Of a DNA stretch of 64,000 nt, positions 53,508-61,404 are shown piece after piece. The position numbers and the translations under genes are program-made. The DNA comes from Pseudonocardiaceae bacterium (GTDB taxonomy: Bacteria; Actinomycetota; Actinomycetes; Mycobacteriales; Pseudonocardiaceae). The stretch's first letter is position 1. Each line of letters opens with the position of its first letter. The notes under the pieces are model-generated. The model saw nothing but the letters and a program-made list of their open reading frames with translations. It searched no databases and was not told the origin of the DNA. Where the stretch lies: positions 1 to 64,000 of the forward strand of contig WHSZ01000022.1 in the NCBI GenBank assembly GCA_009379845.1, written 5' to 3'.

Positions 53508-54629
53508 TCAGGAATGGGGTGCCACCGCGAGCCTGGACAGCGCCGAGCGGTTCGGCCATCCGGGCGGTGCGGTGGTCATGCTGACCCGCAGCTCCCCGTC
53601 CTTCACCCGCGCGGTGGGGGCGAGTCCGGCACGCATCGCGGTGCGGAAGACCCCGTGCTGCTCCGGCAGGCAGGTCGCGTACAGCTCCTGGTGCCCATCC
53701 GCCCTTGCCGTCGCGGCAAGCCGGCCGAGCAGCGCGGTGCCCACGCCGCGGCGCTGCCACTCGTCCTCCACCAGCAGGGAAATCTCCGCCGGTCCGGGCT
53801 GCGTCGCGGTGATCAGCTGGCCGAGCGCGATCACGTCGCGGCCGCAGAACGCGAGCACCGTGCAACCCCGTGGCGGGCACAGCAGGCGGTGCAGCCAGCG
53901 ACGCGGAACAGAGCTGCGACCGTTGTGGTACCGGGTGAACAGGGTTTCCATCGAGCAGCGCGCGTGCATGGCGGCCACCGCGTCCGCGTCCTTCGGCTCC
54001 CCGGTTCGCAGCACGATCGCGGAGCCGTCGGTGCAGATCACCGCGCCGGGCCGGCTGGTGTTGTTCTCCACCGTGGTGAGCAGCTCGGCGAAGGCCGCCG
54101 CCCTGGTCAGCTCCACCTGCACGAACGGCGCCCAGTGCCGCCGGATCACGAACGCCTGGGCATCGCCGACGGGCAGCACGGTGCGATGCCCGTTCTCGGT
54201 ACGCGCCGGATTGGCCTCGTCAGCGGGAACCAGCGTCACGGCATCCGCCGCGAGGACCCGCTGCAGCGCCTCGGCGGCGGATTGCCGGTCACCGATGGCC
54301 AGGGTCGCGGTGCGCAGCGCCTCGGTGGGCGCGTCGACGAGCTCGTGCACGTCGGCGCGGGTCAATCCCTGGCACTCGGCGCCTTCCGCGTGGATCGCGG
54401 TGCGCAGTTCGTCCGCGGAGGTACCCGGCGTCGCCTTGATCACAATTTCGTCCACGACCCCACCCGGGACCGGAAGCACGCTCACCGCGAGCACGTTGCA
54501 CTCGTAGTGCGCGAGCCTGTTCGCGATCCTGGCCAATGCCCCCGGCCGGTCGTCAAGTTCGACCCGCAGCCGCCAGGTGACCGTGCCGGCCGACGCACCC
54601 GATGGGATCGCCATTCCTGTGTCGTCCAT
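53508..54629 (-). CDS. ACT-domain/GNAT fusion acetyltransferase
   Basis: A 373-residue protein joining an amino-acid-sensing module to an acetyltransferase. Residues about 15-85 form an ACT domain (WRLRVELDDRPGALARIANR), a middle region (about 90-195) looks like a degenerate second regulatory part, and a C-terminal GNAT (about 200-350) has acetyl-CoA loop EDEWQRRGVGTALLG. ACT-GNAT lysine acetyltransferases occur in actinomycetes and are controlled by amino acids; this fits that family. Start ATG 54629 is uncertain: GTG 54638 and ATG 54614 are alternatives. Confidence 0.8.
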   Translation of the reverse strand: MDDTGMAIPSGASAGTVTWRLRVELDDRPGALARIANRLAHYECNVLAVSVLPVPGGVVDEIVIKATPGTSADELRTAIHAEGAECQGLTRADVHELVDAPTEALRTATLAIGDRQSAAEALQRVLAADAVTLVPADEANPARTENGHRTVLPVGDAQAFVIRRHWAPFVQVELTRAAAFAELLTTVENNTSRPGAVICTDGSAIVLRTGEPKDADAVAAMHARCSMETLFTRYHNGRSSVPRRWLHRLLCPPRGCTVLAFCGRDVIALGQLITATQPGPAEISLLVEDEWQRRGVGTALLGRLAATARADGHQELYATCLPEQHGVFRTAMRAGLAPTARVKDGELRVSMTTAPPGWPNRSALSRLAVAPHS

Positions 54630-54742
54630 GCCGTCCACGGTGCCCGCGCTGTGTTTCCACCCGAAGAAGCCGACGTTTCGTCTCGATGAGATAACGGCAA
54701 CGCGGTCACCGGGGTTTGTGCTCGTGGATCTCAGCGAGCGAA

Positions 54743-55498
54743 TCACGGGGGTTGCAGCACGCAGAACTCGTTGCCCTCCGGATCGGCGAGCGCGGTCCAC
54801 GGCGCCCGCCCGTTCCGGCGATCGGCGAACCTCGCGCCCATCGCGCGCAGCCTCACCAGCTGCACGTCGCTTCGCTCGCCGGGCGCGAAGTACACGCCCA
54901 GATGCACCCGGCTTGGCGCCGGTTGTGGCGACGCGGACCGCAGAAATTCCAGCTCCGTACCGCCGTCGCGCGGCGCGCGCAGCGCGATGAAGGTGATCGG
55001 CCGCGTCGGATCCGCGTGCTGCTCGCCCTGGCCGGTCATCGACCGGCCGGTGACCGTGCACCAGAACGTCGCGAGCGAACCGGGATTGGCTGCGTCGACG
55101 ACCACGGCGGCGACCGCGCCGGCGTTCGCGTACGACGCCCGAAGTTCCAGCACGCAGAACTCGTTGCCTTCCGGATCGGCGAGAACCGTCCACGGCACCG
55201 CGCCCTGCCCGATGTCGGTGCTTCGCGCCCCCAGCTCAAGGGCACGGCGAACAGTGGCCGCCTGCGCGCTGTCCGAACCGCTGCGCAGATCCAGGTGCAG
55301 CCGGTTCTTGGTCTCCTTTCCCTCGACGGCCGGTGTGAAGATCAAATCCAGGCCATCGCGCTCCGAAGCCGGTACCCACACGTCGGTTTCCACGCTGCCG
55401 CCGATCACCGCCCGCCTGCCGAGCAGCGCGGCCCAGAACTCCGCGAGCCGCACGGGGGCACGGGCGTCGATCACCACGCAACCCAACGACATCGACAT
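54743..55498 (-). CDS. Two-domain VOC (glyoxalase-like) protein
   Basis: A 251-residue protein made of two glyoxalase/VOC repeats: domain 1 (about 3-117) and domain 2 (about 125-251), each ending with the near-identical PWT-LADPEGNEFCVL. The repeats are internally homologous, suggesting gene duplication and fusion. Such proteins bind small ligands or give resistance to bleomycin-like or electrophilic compounds. ATG 55498 follows GGAG. It is a separate unit from the mycothiol-type gene 48 nt upstream. Substrate unknown. Confidence 0.82.
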   Translation of the reverse strand: MSMSLGCVVIDARAPVRLAEFWAALLGRRAVIGGSVETDVWVPASERDGLDLIFTPAVEGKETKNRLHLDLRSGSDSAQAATVRRALELGARSTDIGQGAVPWTVLADPEGNEFCVLELRASYANAGAVAAVVVDAANPGSLATFWCTVTGRSMTGQGEQHADPTRPITFIALRAPRDGGTELEFLRSASPQPAPSRVHLGVYFAPGERSDVQLVRLRAMGARFADRRNGRAPWTALADPEGNEFCVLQPP

Positions 55499-55546
55499 GA
55501 CGACGGCTCCATCCGCTTCATCCGCGTCTCGATCCGGCCGGCGCCA

Positions 55547-56305
55547 TCATCTCGTCGCCAGCCGCAACAACGCCCACACATGCAAGACCGCGTCCACATC
55601 GCCGTCGATCCGCACCGCCTGGTTCCCGCGGCGGCCCCACAACCACAGATACAGATCCATCGGCGCCGCCGACACCTCGCCCTCCGAGGGCTCCTCGGCT
55701 TCGGCACGCCACACCGCCGTTGCCCACGGTTCGGTGCGTACCAGCCAGCGGTGCCCTTCGGTGCGCACCGCGACGGTGCCGCTCCGGTTCCCGGACACCC
55801 CGATCCGGCCAAGCCGGTATCCCAGCCACAGCTGCAGGACCTCGTCGATCCCATCTACCGCGACGTCGTCGGCGATCTCCCGCTCCGGCAATCGAGCCGC
55901 GCGTTCCACGTCGGTTCGGTGGATCGTGGTTTCGTGCGCAACCCGGCGCCGCCAGAAGCCGTAGCTTTTGTCCGCCGGCCACCAGGTCTCGCAGTGCTCG
56001 TCCGGATCATGGCTGCGGAGCTCGCGTGCCAGCTCGTCCAGCCCCGCACGGAAGTAGTCCTCTCTGGACTGTCCCTGGGCGGGGGCGCGCTGCCAGTGCT
56101 CCGGCCGGTCCTGTTCCCGAATCCAGGAAAGCACCGCCCGGTAGACGCTGCCGACGTGTCGCACCGTATCGCCGAGGGTCAGCCCGGGGCATTCCGGAAC
56201 CAAAGCGTCCGGCTGCCCTCCGTGCGCGGTAGCCACGAGCAGCTCACCTTCCACCTCCGCGACGTTCAGCAGGCGCCCGTAATCGATCAGCGCCGGTCCG
56301 GACAT
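55547..56305 (-). CDS. Mycothiol-dependent maleylpyruvate isomerase-family protein
   Basis: A 252-residue DinB-like protein of the TIGR03083 family: an N-terminal helix bundle with GLTLGDTVRHVGSVYRAVLSW, a central WWPADKSYGFWRRRVAHETTIHRTD segment holding the conserved His/Asp that would bind metal, and a C-terminal SCP2-like domain from about 170 (WATAVWRAEAEE, LYLWLWGRRGN). Mycothiol is the low-molecular-weight thiol of Actinobacteria, matching the host. ATG 56305 shares one base with the preceding stop (TGATG), so it is coupled to the HEPN gene. Confidence 0.83.
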   Translation of the reverse strand: MSGPALIDYGRLLNVAEVEGELLVATAHGGQPDALVPECPGLTLGDTVRHVGSVYRAVLSWIREQDRPEHWQRAPAQGQSREDYFRAGLDELARELRSHDPDEHCETWWPADKSYGFWRRRVAHETTIHRTDVERAARLPEREIADDVAVDGIDEVLQLWLGYRLGRIGVSGNRSGTVAVRTEGHRWLVRTEPWATAVWRAEAEEPSEGEVSAAPMDLYLWLWGRRGNQAVRIDGDVDAVLHVWALLRLATR

Positions 56306-56784
56306 CACCCGCCTCCGTGCACGGCCCGCCGCGCGATGGCAAGGAACTGCGTGCTCTGCCGGACCAGATCATCGGCCGCACGGGTGCTGACACCTCGAGT
56401 GATCCCGGCCTGTACCGCCGCGCGGGTGGCCGAGTTCGCGTCGAAGAACGCCGCCCATTCGCCCAGTTCGGGCGCGATGGTGCCGAGCAACGTCCATACG
56501 CTGACCGGGCGCGACCTGCCACGGTGCGGCCGGCCGCGCGCGGCGAGCACCGCGGCACCCGCCCGCAACGCGGCCAGGTATGCCCCGGCGAAGCGATAAG
56601 GCGGGTCCCGCTGCCACGTCGCGTCGTCGAGCTCACGCTTAGCGTCCTCCAGCAAGGACAGCGCGGATGGCGGCGGCGCGGGGCGCGAGAGCCGTCGATG
56701 GTTGAGCAGTCCGGGCTGGTGTTGCCCTGGCTGAGTTTCATGTGGGTGCTTCCCATGTGCCCCGGAGTCGAGCGTCACGGGCAT
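56305..56784 (-). CDS. SAV_6107-type HEPN domain protein
   Basis: A 159-residue protein: a disordered His/Pro-rich N-terminus (1-40) followed by a helical HEPN-like domain (ALSLLEDAKRELDDATWQRD through AAYLAALRAGAAVLAARGRP and ADDLVRQSTQFLAIARRAV). The pattern matches the SAV_6107 family, found next to TIGR03083 genes in actinomycetes. There is no nearby nucleotidyltransferase, so a toxin-antitoxin reading is not supported. ATG 56784 follows AGGAGGT. It is first in a two-gene unit. Confidence 0.75.
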   Translation of the reverse strand: MPVTLDSGAHGKHPHETQPGQHQPGLLNHRRLSRPAPPPSALSLLEDAKRELDDATWQRDPPYRFAGAYLAALRAGAAVLAARGRPHRGRSRPVSVWTLLGTIAPELGEWAAFFDANSATRAAVQAGITRGVSTRAADDLVRQSTQFLAIARRAVHGGG

Positions 56785-57065
56785 GACGACCTCCTGAACG
56801 AGTTAGGCCTTTGCGCTCGATGCCCTGCACATCGAGCGGAACAACCCACCGTGAGGAAGCCGGTGGCATTCGAACGCCTTCGACGGGTCCGGTGACGCGG
56901 TGCTTCCCCCACCCCGTCACCGGACCTCGATATCCGGTACGGCGCCCTACCGGTGATCGAACGCGTGTTCGAACGACTTCAGCTTAACTCCGCCCACCGA
57001 CAACCTTCAACTCCGTTCCCGAATTGGGTGGCGCATCCGGCGAGCGCGCATGATGAGATGAGGCG

Positions 57066-57590
57066 GTGAGCTCACTCGAACACCCTGCGGTTGCCCAGGT
57101 CGTGGCCGCACTCCGGAAGGCAGGAATGGACCAGGCCGCGGACGGCATCCGGTTGCTGCCGGACGATGTCCGCACCGCTGCGAAGGCGGCCGAAGCGGTC
57201 GGCGTCCCGGTCGGCGCGATCGCCAACAGCCTGGTGTTTCGCGTGGAGCGAACAACCGGGGAGGAAAGCCCGTTGCTGGTTCTCACCTCGGGCGCGCACC
57301 GGGCGGACACCGCGCGCCTCGCCGAGTTGGCTGGCGCGGCGGCGATCCACAAGGCGGATCCGGAATTCGTCCGCAGGCACACTGGCCAGACCATCGGCGG
57401 CGTCGCGCCGGTCGGTCACCCCGAGCCGGTGCCGACGCTGGTGGACAACGCCCTCTCCGGCTACGACGAGGTGTGGGCCGCGGGCGGTCACCCGAAAGCT
57501 GTGTATCCCACCACCTTCGCCGAACTGCTCGCGTTGACCGGCGGAAGCGCTGCGAACGTGGCGGAGGCAGAGGACAATCCGCAGCCGTGA
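57066..57590 (+). CDS. YbaK/EbsC-family aminoacyl-tRNA deacylase
   Basis: A 174-residue trans-editing protein expected to clear mischarged tRNAs such as Cys- or Ala-tRNA(Pro). Typical sequence: AEAVGVPVGAIANSLVFRV, SPLLVLTSGAHRADT, TIGGVAPVGHPEPVPTLVD and a C-terminal AGGHPKAVYPTTFAELLAL. GTG 57066 has GAGGCG upstream. It is translated with the next gene through a GTGA overlap. The domain is complete; the exact tRNA substrate cannot be told. Confidence 0.88.
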   Translation: MSSLEHPAVAQVVAALRKAGMDQAADGIRLLPDDVRTAAKAAEAVGVPVGAIANSLVFRVERTTGEESPLLVLTSGAHRADTARLAELAGAAAIHKADPEFVRRHTGQTIGGVAPVGHPEPVPTLVDNALSGYDEVWAAGGHPKAVYPTTFAELLALTGGSAANVAEAEDNPQP

Positions 57591-58153
57591 CCGCCGCTCC
57601 GTCCCCCGACTGCGCTCGGTTCGTCTGGCTCTCCCCCGACGAGCTTCGTGCTCGCCTGTACGAGGCCCTTGATATCTACGTGCAAGCGATGGGGTACCCG
57701 CCTGGCACAGCCGAGCAGCGCGCACCGATGTGGCTGTCCCACATGTTGCGTCCGGATTGGCGCTCCATTGGCGCGCTCACCAGCGAGGGCGCGCTGATCG
57801 GGATCGCCTACGGCTACCGGGGCGCGAGCGGGCAGTGGTGGCACGAACAGGTTCGCCAGGGCATCAACCAGTGGAGCGGGCTCGACGTGCCGAGCGAGTG
57901 GCTTGACGACTACTTCGAGCTGACCGAGCTGCACGTCCGGCCGGAGAACCAGGGCAGGGGGATCGGCGAGGACCTGCTGCGCCGCCTGCTGGACGGGCTG
58001 GCGGTGCGGCATGTGCTGTTGTCCACGCCGGAGGGGACCAGCAAGGCGTGGGGGCTCTATCGCAAGGCCGGCTTCGTCGACGTGCTGCGCGATTATCGCT
58101 TCTCCGGTGACCCGAGACCGTTCGCCGTGCTCGGCCGCACCCTTCCGCTGTAG
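57587..58153 (+). CDS. GNAT-family N-acetyltransferase
   Basis: A 188-residue GNAT with acetyl-CoA motif VRPENQGRGIGEDLLRRLL (about 125-143), an N-terminal substrate region containing CARFVWLSPDELRARLYEAL, and a C-terminal STPEGTSKAWGLYRKAGF motif B. GTG 57587 overlaps the YbaK stop (GTGA), giving translational coupling. An open frame continuing further upstream is a shadow of YbaK. Substrate unknown. Confidence 0.85.
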   Translation: MTAAPSPDCARFVWLSPDELRARLYEALDIYVQAMGYPPGTAEQRAPMWLSHMLRPDWRSIGALTSEGALIGIAYGYRGASGQWWHEQVRQGINQWSGLDVPSEWLDDYFELTELHVRPENQGRGIGEDLLRRLLDGLAVRHVLLSTPEGTSKAWGLYRKAGFVDVLRDYRFSGDPRPFAVLGRTLPL

Positions 58154-58154
58154 T

Positions 58155-58191
58155 CGTGGCCGGCATCGCTCTTGCCGACGAAGCGGCCACG
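58155..58191 (+). terminator. Weak hairpin after the YbaK-GNAT pair
   Basis: CGTGGCCG (58155-58162) pairs with CGGCCACG (58184-58191) across a 21-nt loop, starting 2 nt after the GNAT stop. The position suits a transcript end, but the long loop makes it a weak call. Confidence 0.4.
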
Positions 58192-58217
58192 GTCGAGTAT
58201 TGACGTCGAGTATTGAC
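58192..58217 (+). repeat. Perfect 13-bp tandem duplication upstream of the P450
   Basis: GTCGAGTATTGAC occurs twice in immediate succession (58192-58204 and 58205-58217), about 105 nt before the P450 start. Each copy ends in TTGAC, so the pair could be an activator or repressor site or overlapping -35 elements. No adjacent regulator gene was found. Confidence 0.6.
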
Positions 58218-58321
58218 ACTGTGCCAATCGTCCGGCCCGTCGCCGGGCGACCCGGCTGCCGAGTGACCGGGCTGTCAGGTGACCCAGCCGCCGAATGACA
58301 CCGCGCGAAGGGGAGCAAAGC

Positions 58322-59710
58322 ATGGACCGCAGCAGCGCCGTGACCGCGAGCGAGCCAACCGCCACAGCGCTCCCGCCCGGTCCGGGCCTGCCGATGCCCG
58401 TGCAGTCGGCGCTGTTCCTTCTCGCGCGCGATCGGTATCTCCCGTGGTGCCGCCGGCGGTACGGCAACGTGTTCACGGTGCGGATGATGGGACGTGCCCC
58501 GATGGTCGTGCTGAGCGACGCGGAACACATGAAGCGGGTTTTCTCCGGCCCGGCCAACGTGTTCCACGCCGGGGAGGGCAACGAGTTCTTGCGGCCGCTG
58601 CTCGGCGAGAACTCGCTGCTGACCATGGACGAGGACGCCCACCGGCGAGCGCGGCGCATGCTGATGCCGGCATTCAACGGTGCGGCGCTTCGCCGGTACG
58701 CCGAGACCGTCGCCACGATCGCCGGTGAGCAGGTCCCCCGCTGGCCAACCGGACGCATCACGGCACTGCATCCCTGGCTGCAGGCGCTCACCCTGGAGGT
58801 GATCCTGCAGGTGGTCTTCGGGGTCACCGACGAACGGCGCCTCGACAGGATGCGCCCGCTGGTGCGGAAGGTGACCGACATCGGCCCGGTGACCTTCTTC
58901 TCCGCGCTGATGCCCCGCCTTCGGGCCTACCCGCCGGCCCGCGCGGTGTGGCAGGCAGCCGAGGAGCTCGACCGGCTGCTGTACGCCGAGATCGCCGAAC
59001 GCCGCGCGGCAGCCGATCTGGAGCAGCGCGCGGACGTGCTGTCCATGATGTTGCGCGCCGGCGAGGGTGCCGACGGGCTGTCCGATCAGGAACTGCGCGA
59101 CGAGCTGATCACCCTGGTGCTGGCCGGGCACGAGACCACGGCGACCGGGCTAGCGTGGACGTTCCACGAACTGGCCCGCAATCCGCGGGTGCGCGAGCTG
59201 GCAGCCGAGGCCGCCGAGCGCGGCGACGACGACTACCTGGAGGCGGTGTTCAAGGAGGCGCTGCGGATGCGGCCTGTCGTCTACGCGGTTGCCCGCAAGC
59301 TGACCGAGGACACCGACGTCGCCGGCTACCGGATCCCGGCCGGCAGCATCGTGTCACCGTCCATCGGTCTCCCGCATCGGGACGCCCGGCGGTTCGACCG
59401 CCCGGAGGTGTTCGACCCGGACCGGTTCGCGAGCGGGCAGCCGTCCAGCACCGACTGGCTGCCGTTCGGCGGCGGCATCCGGCGGTGCATCGGTGCGGGT
59501 TTCTCGATCATGGAAGCCGTCGCGATACTCCGCACTGCGTTGCGGGAGCTGGATTTCCGGCCGGATCGCCGCCGGGTCGAGCCGGCCAAGGGCCGCGGCG
59601 TCGTGCTGGTTCCGCTGCGCGGCGCGCGGCTACAGCTCAGGCGGCGCTACAACGCGGCCAGCCGCTCCCGCAACGTGTCCAGCCCCATCGAGCCCAGCTC
59701 AAGCGCCTGA
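58322..59710 (+). CDS. Cytochrome P450
   Basis: A 462-residue haem monooxygenase. I-helix AGHETT (268-273), ExxR as EALR (312-315), the PERF-like region PDRF, and haem loop FGGGIRRCIGAGF with Cys389 are all intact. The N-terminus lacks a membrane anchor, as usual for soluble bacterial P450s; sequence style is CYP110/CYP102-like fatty-acid or terpene type, not assigned. ATG 58322 follows GGGGAGCAAAG. No ferredoxin gene is adjacent. Its 3' end overlaps the convergent DUF885 gene by 64 bp. Confidence 0.92.
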   Translation: MDRSSAVTASEPTATALPPGPGLPMPVQSALFLLARDRYLPWCRRRYGNVFTVRMMGRAPMVVLSDAEHMKRVFSGPANVFHAGEGNEFLRPLLGENSLLTMDEDAHRRARRMLMPAFNGAALRRYAETVATIAGEQVPRWPTGRITALHPWLQALTLEVILQVVFGVTDERRLDRMRPLVRKVTDIGPVTFFSALMPRLRAYPPARAVWQAAEELDRLLYAEIAERRAAADLEQRADVLSMMLRAGEGADGLSDQELRDELITLVLAGHETTATGLAWTFHELARNPRVRELAAEAAERGDDDYLEAVFKEALRMRPVVYAVARKLTEDTDVAGYRIPAGSIVSPSIGLPHRDARRFDRPEVFDPDRFASGQPSSTDWLPFGGGIRRCIGAGFSIMEAVAILRTALRELDFRPDRRRVEPAKGRGVVLVPLRGARLQLRRRYNAASRSRNVSSPIEPSSSA

Positions 59711-61338
59711 GAGTGGAACTTCTTGATGTCGAACGCATCCCCGTTCCGGCGGCGCGACTCGTCGCGTGCGGATAGCCACAACCGCTCGCCGAGCTTGTAC
59801 GACGGCGCCTGTCCCGGCCAGCCGAGATAGCGGTCGATCTCGTCGCGCACGTGCGCCGGGTCGGTGATCGTGCGGGTGAGCATGAACTCCAGCCCCAGAT
59901 CCGGGGTCCACCGCTCGCCGGGGTGAAAGTCCGCGCCGGCCGGGATCTCCAGCTCGAGGTGCATGCCGATGTCCACCACCACCCGCGCGGCGCGGAACAG
60001 GTGCGCGTCGAGCATGCCGAGCAGGTTGCCGTCGTCGTTCAGGTAGCCGAGTTCCCGCATCAGCCGCTCCGCGTAGAGCGCCCAGCCCTCGGCGTGCCCC
60101 GAGGTGAATGCCAGCAGCCGCTGATACCGGTTCAGCGTCGCGGCCTGGTGCACCGCGGTAGCGACCTGCAGGTGATGCCCCGGCACCCCCTCGTGGTAGA
60201 CGGTGGTCACCTCCCGCCAGGTGGGGAAGTCCTCCTTGTCCGGCGGCACCGACCACCACATCCGGCCCGGCCGAGAGAAATCGTCCGTTGGCCCCGTGTA
60301 GTACGCCCCCACCCCACCGCCAGGGGGCGCGATCTTGCACTCCAACTCCATCAACGGGTCGGGAATGTCGAAGTGCACACCGCGCAGTTCGCGCAGTGCG
60401 TCGTCGGAAAGCTGCTGCATCCACTCCCGCAACGCCCGCTGCCCGTGCACGCGGTAGCGCGGATCGGTATCCAGCGCCGCGGCTGCCTCCGCGAGCGTCG
60501 CACCGGTCTTGATCCGCCCCGCGACCTGCTTCATCTCCGCCTCGATGCGGAAGAACTCCTCCCAGCCCCACTCGTAGGCCTCGGCGAGATCGAGCTTGGC
60601 GCCGGTGAAAAGCCGCGACATCAGGCGATAGACGTCCTCGCCGACAGCGTCGACGGTCGGCACCTTGGGAGCCAGCTCGGCCCGCAGGAACCCGGCCAGC
60701 TGGGCGTAGGCGTCCCCGGCGTGCCGCGCGGCGGTGCGCAGATCGTTCAGCAGCGCCTCCGATACCCCCTCGGTGCGCTCGGCCGGCTCGATCAGTGCTT
60801 CGAAGAACGGCTGGTTGCCACGCAGACCCGCCCAGGTATCGCACTGCTCGGCCACTTTGCTCACCTGACGCAGCGCCGAGGAGGTGCCGTCCTCAACCGA
60901 CCGCGTCAGTGAGGTGCGGATCCCGTCCACGGCTGCCGGTACCTTAGCCAGCCGCGCGGAGATCGTCGCCCACTGCTCGGCAGTATCGGTCGGCATCATG
61001 TCGAACACCTCGCGCAGCGCCTGCACCGGCGACTCGATCACGTTCAGCGAGGCCACATCGAGACCGGCCTCGTGGACCTCGAGCTCGACGCCCACCCGTT
61101 CGGCGAACACCGCCTTGCCGGCCCGCTCGCTGTCATCGACGGGCTCGGCCCGCTGGATCTCCCGCAACGCCCTCGCGTACAGCTCCGCCCGCGCAGCATG
61201 CCCGTCCGGTGAGTAGTCCGGTAGCCGATCATCGTGCCCGGGTTCACCGATGTACGTGGCGGTGATCGGGTCGAGCTGGGCGTAGTCGGTGACATACTGG
61301 TCGCTGATCGCGTGCACGCCTGTTCGCGGAGATGCCAT
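59647..61338 (-). CDS. DUF885 family putative metallo-hydrolase
   Basis: A 563-residue cytosolic protein with the DUF885 zinc-site motif YHEGVPGHHLQ (His-Glu...His-His), then TSGHAEGWALYAERLMRELG and a C-terminal LGERLWLSARDESRR. The fold resembles M32-like peptidases. The protein is complete with ATG 61338 and no signal peptide. Its last 21 codons overlap the P450 end on the opposite strand. Substrate unknown; a peptidase role is likely. Confidence 0.88.
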   Translation of the reverse strand: MASPRTGVHAISDQYVTDYAQLDPITATYIGEPGHDDRLPDYSPDGHAARAELYARALREIQRAEPVDDSERAGKAVFAERVGVELEVHEAGLDVASLNVIESPVQALREVFDMMPTDTAEQWATISARLAKVPAAVDGIRTSLTRSVEDGTSSALRQVSKVAEQCDTWAGLRGNQPFFEALIEPAERTEGVSEALLNDLRTAARHAGDAYAQLAGFLRAELAPKVPTVDAVGEDVYRLMSRLFTGAKLDLAEAYEWGWEEFFRIEAEMKQVAGRIKTGATLAEAAAALDTDPRYRVHGQRALREWMQQLSDDALRELRGVHFDIPDPLMELECKIAPPGGGVGAYYTGPTDDFSRPGRMWWSVPPDKEDFPTWREVTTVYHEGVPGHHLQVATAVHQAATLNRYQRLLAFTSGHAEGWALYAERLMRELGYLNDDGNLLGMLDAHLFRAARVVVDIGMHLELEIPAGADFHPGERWTPDLGLEFMLTRTITDPAHVRDEIDRYLGWPGQAPSYKLGERLWLSARDESRRRNGDAFDIKKFHSQALELGSMGLDTLRERLAAL

Positions 61339-61404
61339 GGCGGCACGTTACCCCGTCCTGCCGGTTTCCCGGCAACGAGTTACCGCATCGGCCGGAGCCC
61401 TCTT

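Noticed and set aside
56305-56784. HEPN/antitoxin toxin-antitoxin pair
   Set aside because: No MNT-type nucleotidyltransferase or antitoxin beside it; the neighbour is a mycothiol-dependent-enzyme-family gene.
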